Position numbers and translations under genes: made by a program
Source: Ampelomyces quisqualis
Taxonomy: Eukaryota > Ascomycota > Dothideomycetes > Pleosporales > Phaeosphaeriaceae
Assembly: GCA_018398575.1 (NCBI GenBank)
Contig: JAGTXZ010000019.1
Span: 2,604,001-2,668,000, forward strand
Length of the DNA: 64,000 nucleotides
Reading direction: 5' to 3'
The notes under the pieces: generated by a model
Databases searched by the model: none
What the model was told of the DNA's origin: nothing
Seen by the model: only the letters and a program-made list of their open reading frames with translations
Shown here: piece by piece, positions 23,101 to 37,615 of the stretch
How positions within the stretch are numbered: the first letter of the stretch is position 1
How the letters are laid out: every line of letters begins with the position of its first letter

Positions 23101-26100
23101 AAATTAAGTAAAGGGTTATCTAACCTTTAACTTAGTTGTGCTATGCTAGACTAACACCTTGTTAACGTTAACGCCTAAGTCTATGCGCCTCTTGTAAACA
23201 ACAAAAGGTAGTTTAGTAAGAGATAAGAAATACAACTGCGTTACAACTTGTTTATATCTCTACTATTCTTACTATAACCTTCTATTTAGTCCTGTAGTCT
23301 TTTGCTAACTGCGCATTTAAACGTATAGTGTCTACTAATAAAAGAAGTTAATAGTTTTTGCGTTGCTAAAGTTAATAGATAGTTAATAATACTTAAAATA
23401 ATAGGCGCCTCTACTTGTGCCTATTCAAGTACTAGTAAAACTATTCTACTGTTGTATTAAGAACTTAACAGCTTAATAGCTACTACTATAGTACGCTTAA
23501 TGCAGATATTAGTTAGGTGTCTTAACCTAGCTAAATTCCTGTCTATATAGTTAGGTTAACGCTAGGTAAAGAGTTGCTTTATAAATAGTTTTAGCTAAAA
23601 TACTCTACTAGAGGAGCAGTTATAGCAACGCTGCTAAGGTCTTGATATAAAGTAGATAGTAGAGCAGTATAAGATAATATAGATCCTAATTAAACTTAGT
23701 ATATAGGACTTAGTACTACCTATCTTTTAACATAGACGCTTTCTACACCTTAATATTAACGTAAACAAAATCTAAGTAATATTAGGCGTTACTATTGCAG
23801 CGTCTGATCTAATAACTAAGGAAGGAAAGATCTGCAAATTTACCTGTTTCTAATTATATAGTTCTATTGTAAACTACTTAGTAGACGCCTCTGCTATAAA
23901 AGGCCTATATACTATTCTGTCTCAAATATGTGTACAATTATATAATCTGTTTGTATAGAGTAAAATATACAGTAGGTAAGCATAATAAGCAAGTAGTATT
24001 AACGCCTCTATAGTAACGCTAGATGTACAGATACAGCGTTTGCTAAACGCAAAATTAGGCCTAGAGGTTATGTTATTTAACTAGTTAGACAACTACCTTA
24101 GCAACTGCAAAGCTAACATTATTAACAAATTTAATATAGTATATACTAAGAAAAAATCAACTTTAACACGCTACCTATTATAGGCTATAAACACTTAGGC
24201 TAGCAGAGTCTTACCTCTTTTCTACTCCTCTATAAAATAGCTAAATTAAGCAAAAAAGGCACTGTTTGTTCTAAAGACAAAAGAAATAGTATTGTTAGTA
24301 GTAGAGGCCTGCACATTTGCTAACAAAGACGCAGTCTAGTACGTAAAATAGTTTTCCTACACTCTCTACTACGTTGTCCTATAGTTTCTCTAAGTAATCC
24401 TCTACTACAACTATAATAAGGGTATTACTATTACTAAGACCTTAAAACACAATTCTATCCTTACTTAACACTAGTAAAAAGAGCTAGGGCCTTTAGTAAG
24501 GACAAAGTAGATGTTTTCTTATTATAATAACGTAGACATAATAAGGTATTATATCTAAAGCAGTATTCTGCGCGCTACATCTTTACCTAAGCTAGAATAG
24601 ACTAATATAGCTTTAAGGTAGATAATATACACTAAATTAGATAAGAAAATATTAAAGTCTATAGATATAACAAACTATCTACCTAAACAAATAGTATATA
24701 GAAGCTTTGTAATTAGAGGTCTAGACTAACTAGATACTCTAATATAGTTCTTAGACAAGGTAAACAAGTAGGTCCTCTAGAAATCTAAAGCTACTAATGC
24801 TGTTAGCAACAATCCAGATCTTACAGAATAGCTGCTGTGCCTAGATCTAACTATCTATTAGCTCCTATAGGCGCCTAAATTATTATACTTTAGCCTATTA
24901 CCTAAAGACTTTTTCTATCTATCTAGTTACTCTAGCGCGTTGTTCTATATCAGGTACTATAGCCTAGGTAGTAAAGTCTTTTAGCAACGCTCTATTAACC
25001 TATTATTATAGAGAATTCTTTTATATGTGCCTACACCTTTACTACTAAGACTACTAGTAGATTAAAAAACCTAGATCTTTCTCTACCTATACTCTGCTAC
25101 AAGACACTCTGTCTAGGTACCTTAAGCTTGTAAATTGCTTTTTTTGTTTATATACGTAGTTGCAACGCTAAGACATACTTTACCTATTTCTAATACTAAG
25201 ACACGCTAACCTGTTTTAGTGCTTCTCTTACTATAAAAAGCTACTTATACTAATCTGTCTCTTACTTATTTCTTTATGTAATCTCTCTATTACTTATGTT
25301 TCTATTACCCTAGCGTCTTTTACCTTTCTGCTGTTTCTGTTAAGTATAAGACAGGTAATATTAGAGTAACTAGTAGTCTTAGCATACAAACGCTCTTTGT
25401 ATATTTACCTCTACCTCTTCTACTCTCTTTCTCCTACACTCTACTCTCTTTTTATAGTCTACAATCTTTACTTAACTATTACTTCTATGTCTTCTACTAC
25501 TACTAGGCTACTTACTAGCGCGCAGTTGTTTTTTATAGGCTTAACGCTATAGCAGTAGCTTAGTTATAGTTATTTGCAATATTACGTGCAACATAACGCA
25601 CTTACTTGTTTTTGAAAACTACTATAATAGCAACTACTCTGTAGAAAGATAATTCTAGACCTACTACTATGTTGTCCTTACAAATTTATACGTTACATCT
25701 ATACGCGTTTAACGTTGTTTCTACTGCTTTCTTAACTGTATAAAGTAATTCTGCCTATATTAAATTGCAATCTAAAACTAATAAATTCTATTTAATTAAA
25801 GATGTTAGAGCTAATGCTATTCTATACTAACAGTAATATTACTGCAAGCGCAGACGCGCTAGCAGAATTGTTAAGGGTAACTTCTCTTTAACCTGCGCCC
25901 CCCCCTACTAACGCTTGCATAGCTCTTAGTAAAAAGCCTTTTACTAAGGCTCTCTCTCTCTTAATTAATACTAATGCTAAACTAGATAGTTTATTAGATA
26001 GCAATTCTAGGAATAACTAGTTAAACTAACTTAATTTATTTAACAAAGAGGCATTTAAGACTGCTAACTATTTAATAGTTAAGAGAGATGCATTAGAATA

Positions 26101-27634
26101 TAGTTAAATTTTAAATCCTGCTATAGGTAAAGCTAATACAAAGTTAGGCCCTTTAACTAAGAACAAAGGCTAACTAGCAAGAGTACTCTATATTAGTATT
26201 AAATAACTAGAAGAATTTCTTGTTAATAATAAAAAGTTTTCTAATATCTAGCGTGCCTACTTAAAGCGCACCAAAGATAAGACCTTAATATCTGCAAATA
26301 AGACTACTATTAGCAAACGCTCTGTTGCTATAAAGGCGCTACTAGATATTTACAGAAGCAACCTATAGAAGTTTAAACATACAAATACTAAAGAGCTAAG
26401 AAACTTTATACCTAATAAATAGACTGTATACAAAGCTATATAATGCGCAATTACTCTAAGACAATTGCGTCTAATAGAAACGTTTTGTGCGCTAATTAAC
26501 TTAGAGAATTTCTAGCTCTAGAGGTATATTCTTTAGCAGCATATTAAGTTACTTACAATGCTTTTAAAACTTAGACTAGAATAGTACAGCATTCTTAAAG
26601 CTAGATATTAAAAGCGCAACTAGTAACGTGTTTAAGCCTCTATTACTGCGTAACCTAGAACTAGAGAAGTAGAAAAGGCCTTAATAGAAAAGTCTTTTAA
26701 TAGGTCTCTAAGTAAAGAGACAGATACTAAGCTATTGCTATCTATAGTTGCTGCTGCTAAGTAAGCAGAATTATACAAAGCTTACTATAAGCAAGATAAC
26801 ATAGAAATAGAGAAATTGTGCTAGAAGAAGGCTCTTTAGCGCGCAGTAGCTATTAGTCCTAAGGACTCTAAGAAACTTATATCTAATATATTATCTAACC
26901 AGATTTATAAGGCACTTAAAGCTAACTGCTAGGCACTAGAAAAAGACTAGGAAGTTGTTTTACAAGTAATAAAAGATGCTAACGCTGCATAAATGCAAGC
27001 TACTGTAATACACGCTAACGTTTTTGTAATACAAAACCTATTTAATTAGCAAGCCTAAAATCTATATATTATACTTATTTATATAATGCGCTAGTATCTA
27101 GAACGTTTCTTCTCTAAGTTTAAGTACGTAGACGTTAAGGACTACCTGCTTAATATTAAGAAAGAGATTAACTAGGTGCTAAAGGCTAAGAATACTACTA
27201 TTATAGCTATAGCGTAGCTTGTTAATAAAGGTGCCTTAGTATTACTAAAAGTAAAGAAGAAGAGAAAGAGTGCTAACGCTATTCTGTTATCTGTTGCAAA
27301 CGCTGCTGTTATTAAAAGGCAAGAGCAAGAAGCTGTTACAGCACTAGCTCTACCTAAGAAGATAGTAAAGGCTATATAATAGACTAGCACGCAGGCCTAA
27401 GAGTAAACAGCTTAGGCTAAAGCAGAATAGCTTATAGTAGATATTAACGTAGCAATAAATCTTAACGTGCCTATACTATCTAATAACCTTAAGTGTGCAA
27501 AAGCTCTCTTACAAGAGTTATTATCTAGAACTTTCTTCTAATATAACAATCTAAAAGAGTTACTCTTACATTACATAATTACTAACATTAGATATATGCG
27601 TATACTATATTAGGCTGTTAACATTATACTTCTA
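20164..27634. other. 7.5 kb of RIP-decayed DNA with fossil reading frames
   Basis: No intact gene is present. On the plus strand, about 23,900-25,110 and 26,200-27,400 have long stretches readable in one frame if TAG/TAA are ignored, which is the signature of Gln and Trp codons lost to C-to-T change. I could not recognise the encoded families. Minus-strand frames such as 27,172-27,390 are shadows. The segment is not shared with copies E2 and E3. Confidence 0.6.
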
Positions 27635-28515
27635 CTGTACGTAGTACAGCCTGTTCTAGCTTAAAAATAGATTATTTCTAGTTAGTGCGTTGTAGCTAAA
27701 CCTAAAATAGACTGTTGCGTACAACCAGGAAATAGATTTTAGCTGTTACAGCAGGAAATAGATTTTGGCTGTTATAGTAGAAAATAGACTTTGGCTGTTA
27801 CAGCAGGAAATAGACTTTGGCTGTTGCAGTAGAAAATAGACTTTAGCTGTTGTAGCAGGAAATAGACTTTAGCTGTTGTAGCAGGAAATAGACTTTGGCT
27901 GTTATAGCAGAAAATAGACTTTGGCTATTATAGTAGAAAATAGACTTTGGCTGTTGCAGCAGAAAATAGATTTTAGCTGTTGTAGCAGGAAATAGACTTT
28001 AGCTGTTGCAGCAGGAAATAGATTTTAGCTATTGCAGCAGAAAATAGATTTTGGCTATTATAGCAGGAAATAGATTTTAGCTATTGCAGTAGGAAATAGA
28101 TTTTAACTATTGTAGCAGGAAATAGACTTTGGCTATTACAGCAGGAAATAGACTTTAGCTGTTGCAGTAGGAAATGGATTTTAGCTATTGTAGTAGGAAA
28201 TAGACTTTAGCTATTATAGCAGGAAATAGACTTTAGCTATTGCAGCAGGAAATAGACTTTAGCTGTTACAGCAGAAAATAGACTTTGGCTGTTACAGCAG
28301 GAAATAGATTTTGGCTATTATAGCAGAAAATAGATTTTGGCTATTGCAGCAGAAAATAGATTTTGGCTGTTATAGCAGGAAATAGATTTTGGCTGTTGCA
28401 GTAGGAAATAGATTTTGGCTATTGTAGCAGAAAATAGATTTTGGCTGTTGTAGCAGAAAATAGATTTTAGCTGTTACAGCAGAAAATAGACTTTAGCTGT
28501 TATAGCAGGAAACAG
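27635..28515 (+). repeat. 26-bp minisatellite array 3
   Basis: About 30 copies of the 26-bp unit follow a leader whose first 15 bases form the perfect hairpin CTGTAC-GTA-GTACAG (27,635-27,649). The array exits at AGCACTACC plus the 10-bp palindrome ACCTTAAGGT and then directly enters element copy E2. Confidence 0.92.
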
Positions 28516-30859
28516 CACTACCTTAAGGTATATATACTAACTATTTTACATTATCCTGTAATGTCCCTAGTTAGCCTACGCGCTCTAACTATAATATTAA
28601 TGTAGAGTTGCCTTTTAAATCTACGTTACCTGTAGTCTTTCTTACTTAGCTACTTATAGGGGTTATTACTGCTAGTAATAGCTAATGTTGCCTCTATCTA
28701 AATACCTTCTCTCTCTAGCATCTACCTGTTGCACCTGCTTTAATACCCCTTAATGTACTCGCAATACTTTACCTATTAAACAAAGATTTCTCTAACTTCT
28801 CTTTATTACTCTCTAATATAATCCTTTCTATTTGTGTATTTAGGACCTCTGAACTCTAGACTCCTCTACTCTAAGATTTGCTATCTAATACATTTACTTT
28901 ACTACTACAGTTAGCTGTATAATAACTCTTGCTGTAGAGACTTACTTTTTAAACAAAGCTAACAGGCGCAATATATAAAACTTGTCTAGTTGCTCTAAAA
29001 AGAAAAACTCTAACAGAGGCTTACTTTTATCTATGCAAGCCAAGAAGAGTAGCTCTATCTTAGCTACAATTACAGGTACATCCTTGTTACACTCTATTAC
29101 TATTCTTATCTACTAACGCACACGCGTTTGTGTTAATATTTATTTAATCTACGCATTTACAATTAAACTCTTTAGCAGTAAACTAAAGATCCTAACGCTC
29201 TCTGCAAGCACTTTAATAATGTTCTATTATTTTCTTTAATCTAACAACTACCTAAAACATAGCCAAAGATTAGCATTTTGTTTCTTTGTTAGCAGATTGC
29301 TATTGTTATTCTTATATACGCACTAGAACAAATGCTCTTTTGCTAGAGTATTATAACGTTGTCCTTTTACTCTAGTGCCTATATTAAGCTTTTGCATTTC
29401 CCTTTTTAGCGTTATATATTCCTTATACAGCGCATCTAGTTTCTATTACTGCCTTATTTTATCTGCAATGCTGTCTACTCTTAATTTCTCTGCCTCTGCT
29501 ACCTTATACTTCTATCTCTTGCGTTACAAAAGCGTTAGACTCTGCTTATCTACAGTGTTGCAATCTTAGTGCTAGGATAGAACTATCTAAGAACTTAAAC
29601 TACCTCTTATAAGTAATATATTATTATTGTACGCTTGCATAGCTAGTATACTTCTTACTACTACTACCTAATAGAATAACTTGCGTCTCCTACTGCGTTA
29701 ACGTTTCTAAATTCTTAAGACATTCTACTAATCCTAGAATGCCTCTATTAATCCTACTAACAGAGCCTTACTAATTATCTAAGAAACTGTAGTAACTTCT
29801 ACACTAGGTAACAATTTAGCGTACGTGTAATAACACTGCTTTTCTACTATTCTACTAATTGTGCGCTGCGCAACTTCCTAATTCTGCTTACTTACTACTG
29901 TCTGCACAAGTGCTAGGTTTATCTTTTCTACTAGAGCCTTTTTAGCTTATTGCGTTGTCTTTTCTCTCTTCTGTCTCTTTCTACTAGTCCTAGGTCTAGC
30001 AGAGTCTGCCTTGTCTACTACTGCCAAATAGTAGACCTACACCTTATTAATGTTTTCTCCCTTACTTACTTAGTTATAAACATTAGCCTAGAGTATTAAC
30101 ATGCGCAGGTTGTTAAATGTTATTAATAATTTTTAGTAACGTTGTTTAGTTAGTTTGCTTGCATATCTATAGTAAGGCATTATACAGATTCTTAGTAAAA
30201 AATGCCTCTAGCAGGTTATATTTGTCTAGAACCTAGGCATATATTACTTTTTTAGTTCTATCTAAAGCGTTATCTATAGCCTGCACTGCTCTAGCCTCTA
30301 CTACGTGTTAAGATACATCTTAGAGGATTAAATTTAAAGTAGACTTAACTACTATTAAGAAATACTTAGCTTAGGAGTACTTGCTAGAATATATAGAGAT
30401 AGTGTGTATTAGCTAGGTAGCAATATACTCTTGTCCCTTGCTTACTAAGCCCCCTTTAAAAAAAACCTACTTTAACTAAAATAGGCTAGATTTAAACACT
30501 TTTCTCTTAACAAAATTGTCTTATAGTTACTACGCTATAGAAGCGCAAAAAACCTTTTTTTCTTTACAAAACTATTCTATTATGTGCAAAGCAGCGCTAT
30601 GTCTGTCTATACCTATATTTACTTGCATTCTCTTTCTAGCTATAGTATTGTTATTTGCTTTTATTATTAATATTACCTTAATTCTACTAGTGTCTAGTAA
30701 CACTTTAATTCTAAACACGCTAATTACACTACTGTTAAGGAAAGAAAAGCTTTTTAAGCCTTTGTTAACACCTAGCGCAAGTATCTCTATGTTTAGCTAG
30801 CCTATCTGTATATTCTAAGCAAACCTATCCTAGCTATTTCTAGTCTTAAAATCTATTAG

Positions 30860-33800
30860 AATTTACTAAAGTGTAAGCAATGCAGCACTATTTACACTAG
30901 CAAAACTGCAATTAAGAATATAAAGACCTACTTCTATGCTAAATATAAGCTATTTACTCCTGCTATATTAAGCAACAAACAACAACTAGAGTAGTAGAGT
31001 AAATAGTAGCAAGTAGTGTGCAGTTAGCAGTTCTTTATAAGGGAGTTATAACCTGCAACTACTTATATTACTAGATATTTTAAGGTTGTTAAAGAAACTA
31101 CGCCTGTTTACATAGAGGAGGCAGTTGTAGAAGAAGACCTAATACCTAATAAAACTAATTCTGTTACCTCTAACCTATAGAATATTATTAACCTTGTGTT
31201 AATACAACTTGCTACTTTAGAGGCGCAGTTTCTTGCAGCAGAAACAAGAGTTAGAGAGAAACAATAGCGCGTAAACGCTGTTGTACCAACTATCTCTAAC
31301 TAATAAACCTACTTATATCTAGAACATACGTAGTTCTAGCGCTGCGTAGTAGATATAAAATAGGAAACTGTTTGCAAATACATAAAACCAGGACGCTCTA
31401 CCTAACTATAGTACTTGGCTAACATAGTAAAAAGTACAATATTAGTATACTAATATTGTATTTTCCTAATGTTTTGCTAGGCCTAGATTTAGGTTATGCA
31501 GGAGCACCTACAGTATATTCCTGTTATACTCTTGCTACTCTACTAGAGATTTAATAATTACTATAGTAGCACAATTGTTGTAATTTTTATATTCTTCTAT
31601 AACGTATTTAATAACGTTGTTCCTTAGCTACCTACTCTTAACGTAACTAAGTACTAGTTATGCACTTAGAGGCCTATCTAGGCCTACTTAGACAGCCTCT
31701 ACCCTAAGTATTCTAAAGTAGAGACAAAATACAAGAGGAGTAAACTAGACATGTTAGAAGGCCTGTGTTACAATTTCTAGATAGCGCTTTTAGAGTAGAC
31801 TGCACTATAACGCGATTTTAACCTAGCTATAGTTACTTCTCTTGCGTTCCTTGCTGTTAATACCTAAGACAAGAGATTCTGCAAAGTATATAATTTTGTA
31901 ACTAACTACTCTACTGTTAAAAAACATGCAAAGTTTGCAGCCTGCTATAAACTATACCTTAAAGAACTAGCTAGTATAGTAGTTAAAACACTAAGTACTG
32001 TTGTATAAAAAGAACAGGATCTGTAACTATTTAAAGTAGACTAGATTATTTAGAAACAGAAAAGAGCTAAGATATAGCACTTTGTGTTAAAGACTAATGC
32101 TACTACTAGTAGTAACGCATTTAAGTTGTAGGTTCTCTAATACATAACGTCTAAATATTCTACTATAATAAACTAGGTTATTACTACTTTGCATTACATT
32201 ACCTAATTCTAGTATAGTAAGACGTTAGATGCCTTTGTTTAATAGAATAGTTTAATAGTAACTATCTGTTATATTACAACATCCTTTAAACACTTTGTTA
32301 GCATAGTCTAGGGTTTCTACTACTGCGCAGAATCCCTAGTTACAAAGTTAACGTTTGTTACTAAGACAAGTAACCTACCTTCTATCTTATAGAATGCTGT
32401 TCTATGCAACTCTAGTAACAGCACAATTAGTTATAATCTATTCTCTTCTACATATAAAAGCCTTAGCTATAGATCTACTTTTGTGCAGTAATAAGGGTTT
32501 ATTGCCTCTTAAGACAACACTTATAAGAATTTGCGCATTAATAATTTAGATAACTTCTACTAAATTAAGAGGTACAGTGCGCGCGTAGATAACTTCTTTT
32601 AACTATTATTTTTGCTTATTTACTTTACAAGTAGATAACTAGCCTACTTAACAGAATTATTAAGCGTCTAGCTACAGAACTCTATATCTAATAGGAACTA
32701 AAACTTATTTATGTTCTAAAGACTTATAGCAGTTGTACTCTAGTACTACAAAGGCTATAACTGCAATAAATCTCTTAAGATAGCGTATTGTTTTCTGCCT
32801 TGCAAGATAGGCACTCTTGTTGTAAGGTATATATAGCTTATCTAACTCTTCTATTAAACTATTACTACTTAATCTACAGATACTGTACCTACATCTTACT
32901 ACTACTAAGCACATAGCGCTTTCTTGTAGCCTAACAAGTCTAGTTGTTAATACGCAACCTTATCTTACGTTACTACTGCTATAAAGAAGGCTATATTGCA
33001 GTATCTTAGCACAAAAGCTTCTCCTCTTATTATATATTACATACTAGTTACGTTTAGCTGTTACAAGGATAACTGTAAGGCTAAGATCTAAGTACTCTTA
33101 CTAGAGGAAGTTAAGAAAGCTGCTAAAGAAGTGTACTTAGATGCAGTAGAACAACAGGCCAATTATACTCTAAACACTAGCTATAGAATCTACGCAGCTA
33201 AGACTGCCTTAGTCTTCTACTTGCAAAACAACACTGCCTAAACCTTCTTTAAGGTTTCTATAGATTAGCACTGTAATCTAGGATTCTTGCTGCTAAAAGC
33301 GCCTAGTTAAGAAGAGTATAATAAGAAGACTGCGCTACACCCTATATTACATAGCATTAATACTAAGATATTACTACAAGAGAACTTTAGCAGGAACGCT
33401 AATTTTAGAAGACAATAGCGCGCTATCTTAGAGCGCATCTTAGCAAGGCATTTAGTAGTTACCTATATTACTAGTACAGGCAGTAGAAAGAGCCTTACCT
33501 TTCTTCTCTCTGCTTACTGCAGTAAATATAGACAAACTATTGTTATTACACTACTAGTTGCCCTTTAAACTAATCTAACCTAGCAGTGTAAATAGCTATA
33601 TCTCTTCTCCTTTGTGTTTAAAGCTTAAGTGTTTAACAAAACAGCGCGTGTCTTATTTGCTATACTAGAACATCTTAGTTTCTCTTAAATCTATACTCTT
33701 GTTAGCTGTCTCTAAGGCTTAGGCAGACTAGAGCGCATAGTATTAGATAAGTTTTATTACGTTCTTATAGACAACTACAAGTATTGTCTACAGCTATTAC

Positions 33801-34320
33801 AGATTAGAGAACTTACTTGCTACGCAGTTTCTATTACTCTACTATTAGTAACTATACTGCTAGCAGCTTAAGAAGAAGCGTTTAGAATGCTTAGTGTAAG
33901 TAGTACAGTAGACGTCTTCTAAGAGCTAACTGTTTAAAAGAATATCTAATATAACGTACACACTCTGTCTTTTCTACTTAAATTGTCTATTAAAAATATA
34001 GCTAAATACGTAGAAGTAGAAAAGAGTTTCTATAAGAAGATTCTTGTATACGTTCTTACAACAAGCATAGCTAAGAAGCTTAGTAAGCGCTTAGGCGCGC
34101 ATTGCTACTATAGCTAAATATTAGACCAAGAGCGCAGTAAGGTGCAAGCTAAATTTACTGTAGCTTAGTGTAGTGTTCTTATAGCAACTACTACTTTTAA
34201 CGCTAGAGTTAATATACTAGGTATTACTCTTGTAATCTAGTTTAGATACTCTAACTACCTCTTAACCTACTTACAGGAAACAGGCTGTAGTAGCTGCAAC
34301 AAGAAATAATATATTGTAAA
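30860..34320 (+). pseudogene. Dead C2H2-RecQ helicase gene in copy E2
   Basis: The frame starts near a finger-like segment (C-K-Q-C-S-T-I-Y), here already broken by TAG within the codons, and runs to RecQ motif VI. The Walker A region at about 33,474-33,495 reads S-T-G-S-R-K-S, where a glycine codon has become arginine by one G-to-A change. Many in-frame TAG/TAA codons stand at Gln or Trp positions; one CAACAG pair kept in E3 is CAATAG here. It is not expected to make a protein. Confidence 0.75.
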
Positions 34321-36747
34321 AATTATTGTTATTGCTAGTATATATTTCTTCCTACTAAAACAAACTTCTAGTATCTACTAAATTATTAAGAATATTATTA
34401 AAAGAGGTAGAATAAAGTCTAGATACCTCTATATTGCTATCAATTAGTATATTAATAGCAACACGTTGCGCGTCTGTTACTGTTTTAATAAAGTACTGTA
34501 TTACTCCTGCGCTAACCTAAGCACTACACACAAACAGGTTAGTATAGTAGCTACGCCTGTAGCTACATCTGCAAAACAAACTTATCTAGACAATAGTACT
34601 ACTGCGCAGCTCTATTGCACTCTCTACCCTATAGTAGACTAAATACTGCTAGTAATATGCCTCTTTCTCTATCTACAAATAACAATGCAAGGAAAATTAC
34701 CTACACTAGAGAACAGCTCTAATAACACAGGAGCCTTTTCTATAGTTACTACACCTACTATACGTTTTAACAAGAGACTTGCTTACAAACAAATCTATAG
34801 TTAAAGTTTAATTTCTAACCTAAGCATATAAATTAGTACTAACACTACCTATTAGGTATATTCTCTAGCCTATAGCTATCTACCCTAATAGCTCTATATA
34901 GACCTAATAGTAGCAAAAAGGCTTAGGTAAAACGCACACTTACCTTTAACTAAGACTAGGCAGTTACTTTCTAGCAAGAGGCTGCCTAGCTTCTAAAAGA
35001 GCTTTGCAAAACAGAAGATTAGTAAACTAACAACTGCGTTAAGTGTTTTACAGACTAAGAACTATGTAATTATTCTAAAGCTAAGTATAACGCGTTTACT
35101 AAAGACGTAGTAGCTAAGTACTAACAAGACAAACTATAAGGAAACTTACCTAAAGGACAGTGTTTCTAGTGCGCTATACTAATAAGTCTCTGTGCTAAGT
35201 AGTTTAACTCTACTACTAGAAGAATTGCAATTGCCTAGAGCGCAGCACTAACTGCACCTTTCCCTATACAATTCTTAATACTTAGGCCTGCCTTTAGAAA
35301 TACTACAAAAAGGCAAGAGAAATATAGATTTAGCGCGTTATAGACAAGACCTGTAGAGAATTAGATAGCGCAAAGAACGTAGACTTTGTATAGTATTTTT
35401 TTAAGTTAGTTACTCTAGTAGAAGAGAAACCTATAGGCTGTATTGCTTACAACGTTAATTAGATAACCTATTTCTACGTGTAGAAGAAGAGTACCTAACG
35501 TGCCTAAGTAGATAACATACCTTTTAGAATCTAATGCTAGCTCTATTACACTACAGAGAGTCTTTCTGTAAGAGCAATGTTACTACTGTTAATCTTCTCC
35601 TCCTCTTTACTAGCTTACAATATGTTAGAACAACAATACTTGCACGTAGGCTATTACACCTTAGATACTAGAGACGCATTAATTAATTAAGTATAAGCTA
35701 TTTTTTTTGCATTACCTGCTGTCTGTCTATATAGTGTATAATAATCCTTAGTAACTATTACAGCTTCTACTAATTTACTCTACATAAAACAGTGCCTCTC
35801 TACCTCCTCTTAAACATGTTATGCAACAAAATTTTAAAAATCTAATATATTTATCTCTAAACATGCTACTGTAGACAAGCTAAATAAGAAAATACTAGCT
35901 CTTTTCCTAACGTTAAGGCACGTCTATTCTCTTGTGCATCTACTAGTTCTACAGCTCTTTATCTACTTAGTTATAACTACAACCTATTTCTATTTTCTCT
36001 ATAGTAATTTAGAGAACTAGTATAGATTGCACTAGATCTAGCTGCAATAATATATAGTACACGTAGCAGCAGAAGAGGTGTTTAGGCGTAGGCAATAGCA
36101 GGAAGCGTTTTAATCTAGGTAATAGTAAGGCAACGTTACGTGTTCTAACGTTTTAAATTACGCGCTAGTAATCTTAGCACTAGTAGGTAATTTAAATTAC
36201 TACGCTTGCTTACCTGCCCTTGTTAAATACCTTAAAACGCTCTACAAGACTACTTAACTGCTTAAAATCTATAAAACCTACCTGCAAGTAATTCTTATAG
36301 AGTAAATACACAGATGTTAGCGCAACTAACTACTTGCAGTAACTAGCATACAATTGCAAGCCAACTATAGTAAAGTAGCAGCACTGCTACCTTTACTTTA
36401 GCGCTACTAGTCTTAGAAACCTAAACAGTAAGTATCTGCGCAGGCTATTACTCTTAACAAAATACCTCTCTTTCCTACACACTCTACACCTACTCTCTTT
36501 AGCGCTGTATTGCCTACTGCAAACACTCTTAAAGACTACTATATACTATTATATTAAATCTACTACATAGTATTCTTTTAGCACTAGGTATAGAGTTAAT
36601 TTTCCCTAAATCCTATTTACACGCTCCTAAACTGCAATCCAAGCCTTTCTAATTTAGCAGGATCTTATAGTTATTCTCTGTACTGCTTAAGCACACTATG
36701 CCTAAGCTTTATAGAGAATTTGTTACTACCTCTAGGTAGAGAAAGAA

Positions 36748-36790
36748 AGTGTTTTGTTGTAGGCAACATTACTTTTGCCTAAACACTCTT
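36748..36790. repeat. Imperfect palindrome after dead helicase gene (E2)
   Basis: The arms are built on GTGTTT..GGCAAC and its complement GCCTAAACAC. The same palindrome family lies at 45,848, 48,047, 48,688 and 51,367. Confidence 0.6.
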
Positions 36791-36865
36791 CTCTTATATA
36801 TTACCTACGCTTAAAGACCCTCTCTCCCTATTACTATTACCTAAAACCTCTTTCTTTTCTCTCTA

Positions 36866-37615
36866 CTGTACGTAGTACAGCCTGTTCCAGCTTAAAAATA
36901 GATTATTTCTAGTTAGTGCGTTGTAGCTAAACCTAAAATAGACTGTTGCGTACAACTAGGAAATAGATTTTAGCTGTTATAGCAGGAAATAGATTTTGGC
37001 TGTTATAGCAGAAAATAGATTTTAGCTATTGCAGCAGAAAATAGACTTTGGCTATTACAGCAGGAAATAGACTTTAGCTATTACAGCAGGAAATAGACTT
37101 TGGCTGTTATAGCAGAAAATAGACTTTAGCTATTGTAGTAGAAAATAGACTTTAGCTGTTGCAGTAGGAAATAGACTTTGGCTGTTGCAGTAGGAAATAG
37201 ACTTTGGCTGTTGCAGCAGGAAATAGATTTTAGCTATTATAGCAGGAAATAGATTTTGGCTGTTGCAGCAGGAAATAGACTTTAGCTATTACAGCAGGAA
37301 ATAGACTTTAGCTATTGCAGCAGAAAATAGATTTTGGCTGTTGTAGCAGAAAATAGACTTTGGCTGTTACAGTAGAAAATAGACTTTAGCTATTACAGCA
37401 GAAAATAGACTTTGGCTGTTGCAGCAAGAAATAGACTTTAGCTATTATAGTAGGAAATAGATTTTGGCTATTACAGCAGAAAATAGATTTTGGCTGTTAT
37501 AGCAGGAAATAGACTTTAGCTGTTGCAGCAGGAAATAGACTTTAGCTATTGTAGCAGGAAATGGATTTTAGCTGTTATAGCAGAAAATAGACTTTAGCTG
37601 TTGCAGCAGGAAACA
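36866..37615 (+). repeat. 26-bp minisatellite array 4
   Basis: About 25 copies of the 26-bp unit follow a leader opening with CTGTAC-GTA-GTACAG (36,866-36,880). The exit is AGCACTACCTTAAGGT, as in array 3, leading straight into copy E3. Confidence 0.92.

Larger units (their letters stand above)
28516..36862. mobile_element. Decayed 8.3-kb C2H2/RecQ helicase element, copy E2
   Basis: This copy is repeated at 37,616-45,975 with a constant offset of about 9.1 kb. The differences are mostly C/T and G/A, which fits RIP on both strands. A minus-strand fossil frame (about 28,900-30,300, Lys/Glu/Gln-rich and coiled-coil-like) precedes a plus-strand fossil helicase gene. The same divergent layout is seen in the open unit at 54-63 kb. 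The copy is flanked by array 3 on the left and array 4 on the right. Confidence 0.85.

Noticed and set aside
27172..27390. 72-aa minus-strand hydrophobic ORF
   Set aside because: It lies inside a decayed region where the opposite strand gives a more protein-like reading; no homologue or start context was recognised.
15554..37615. 26-bp arrays as CRISPR-like repeat arrays
   Set aside because: The units are contiguous with no unique spacers, and the host is a fungus. These are minisatellites.
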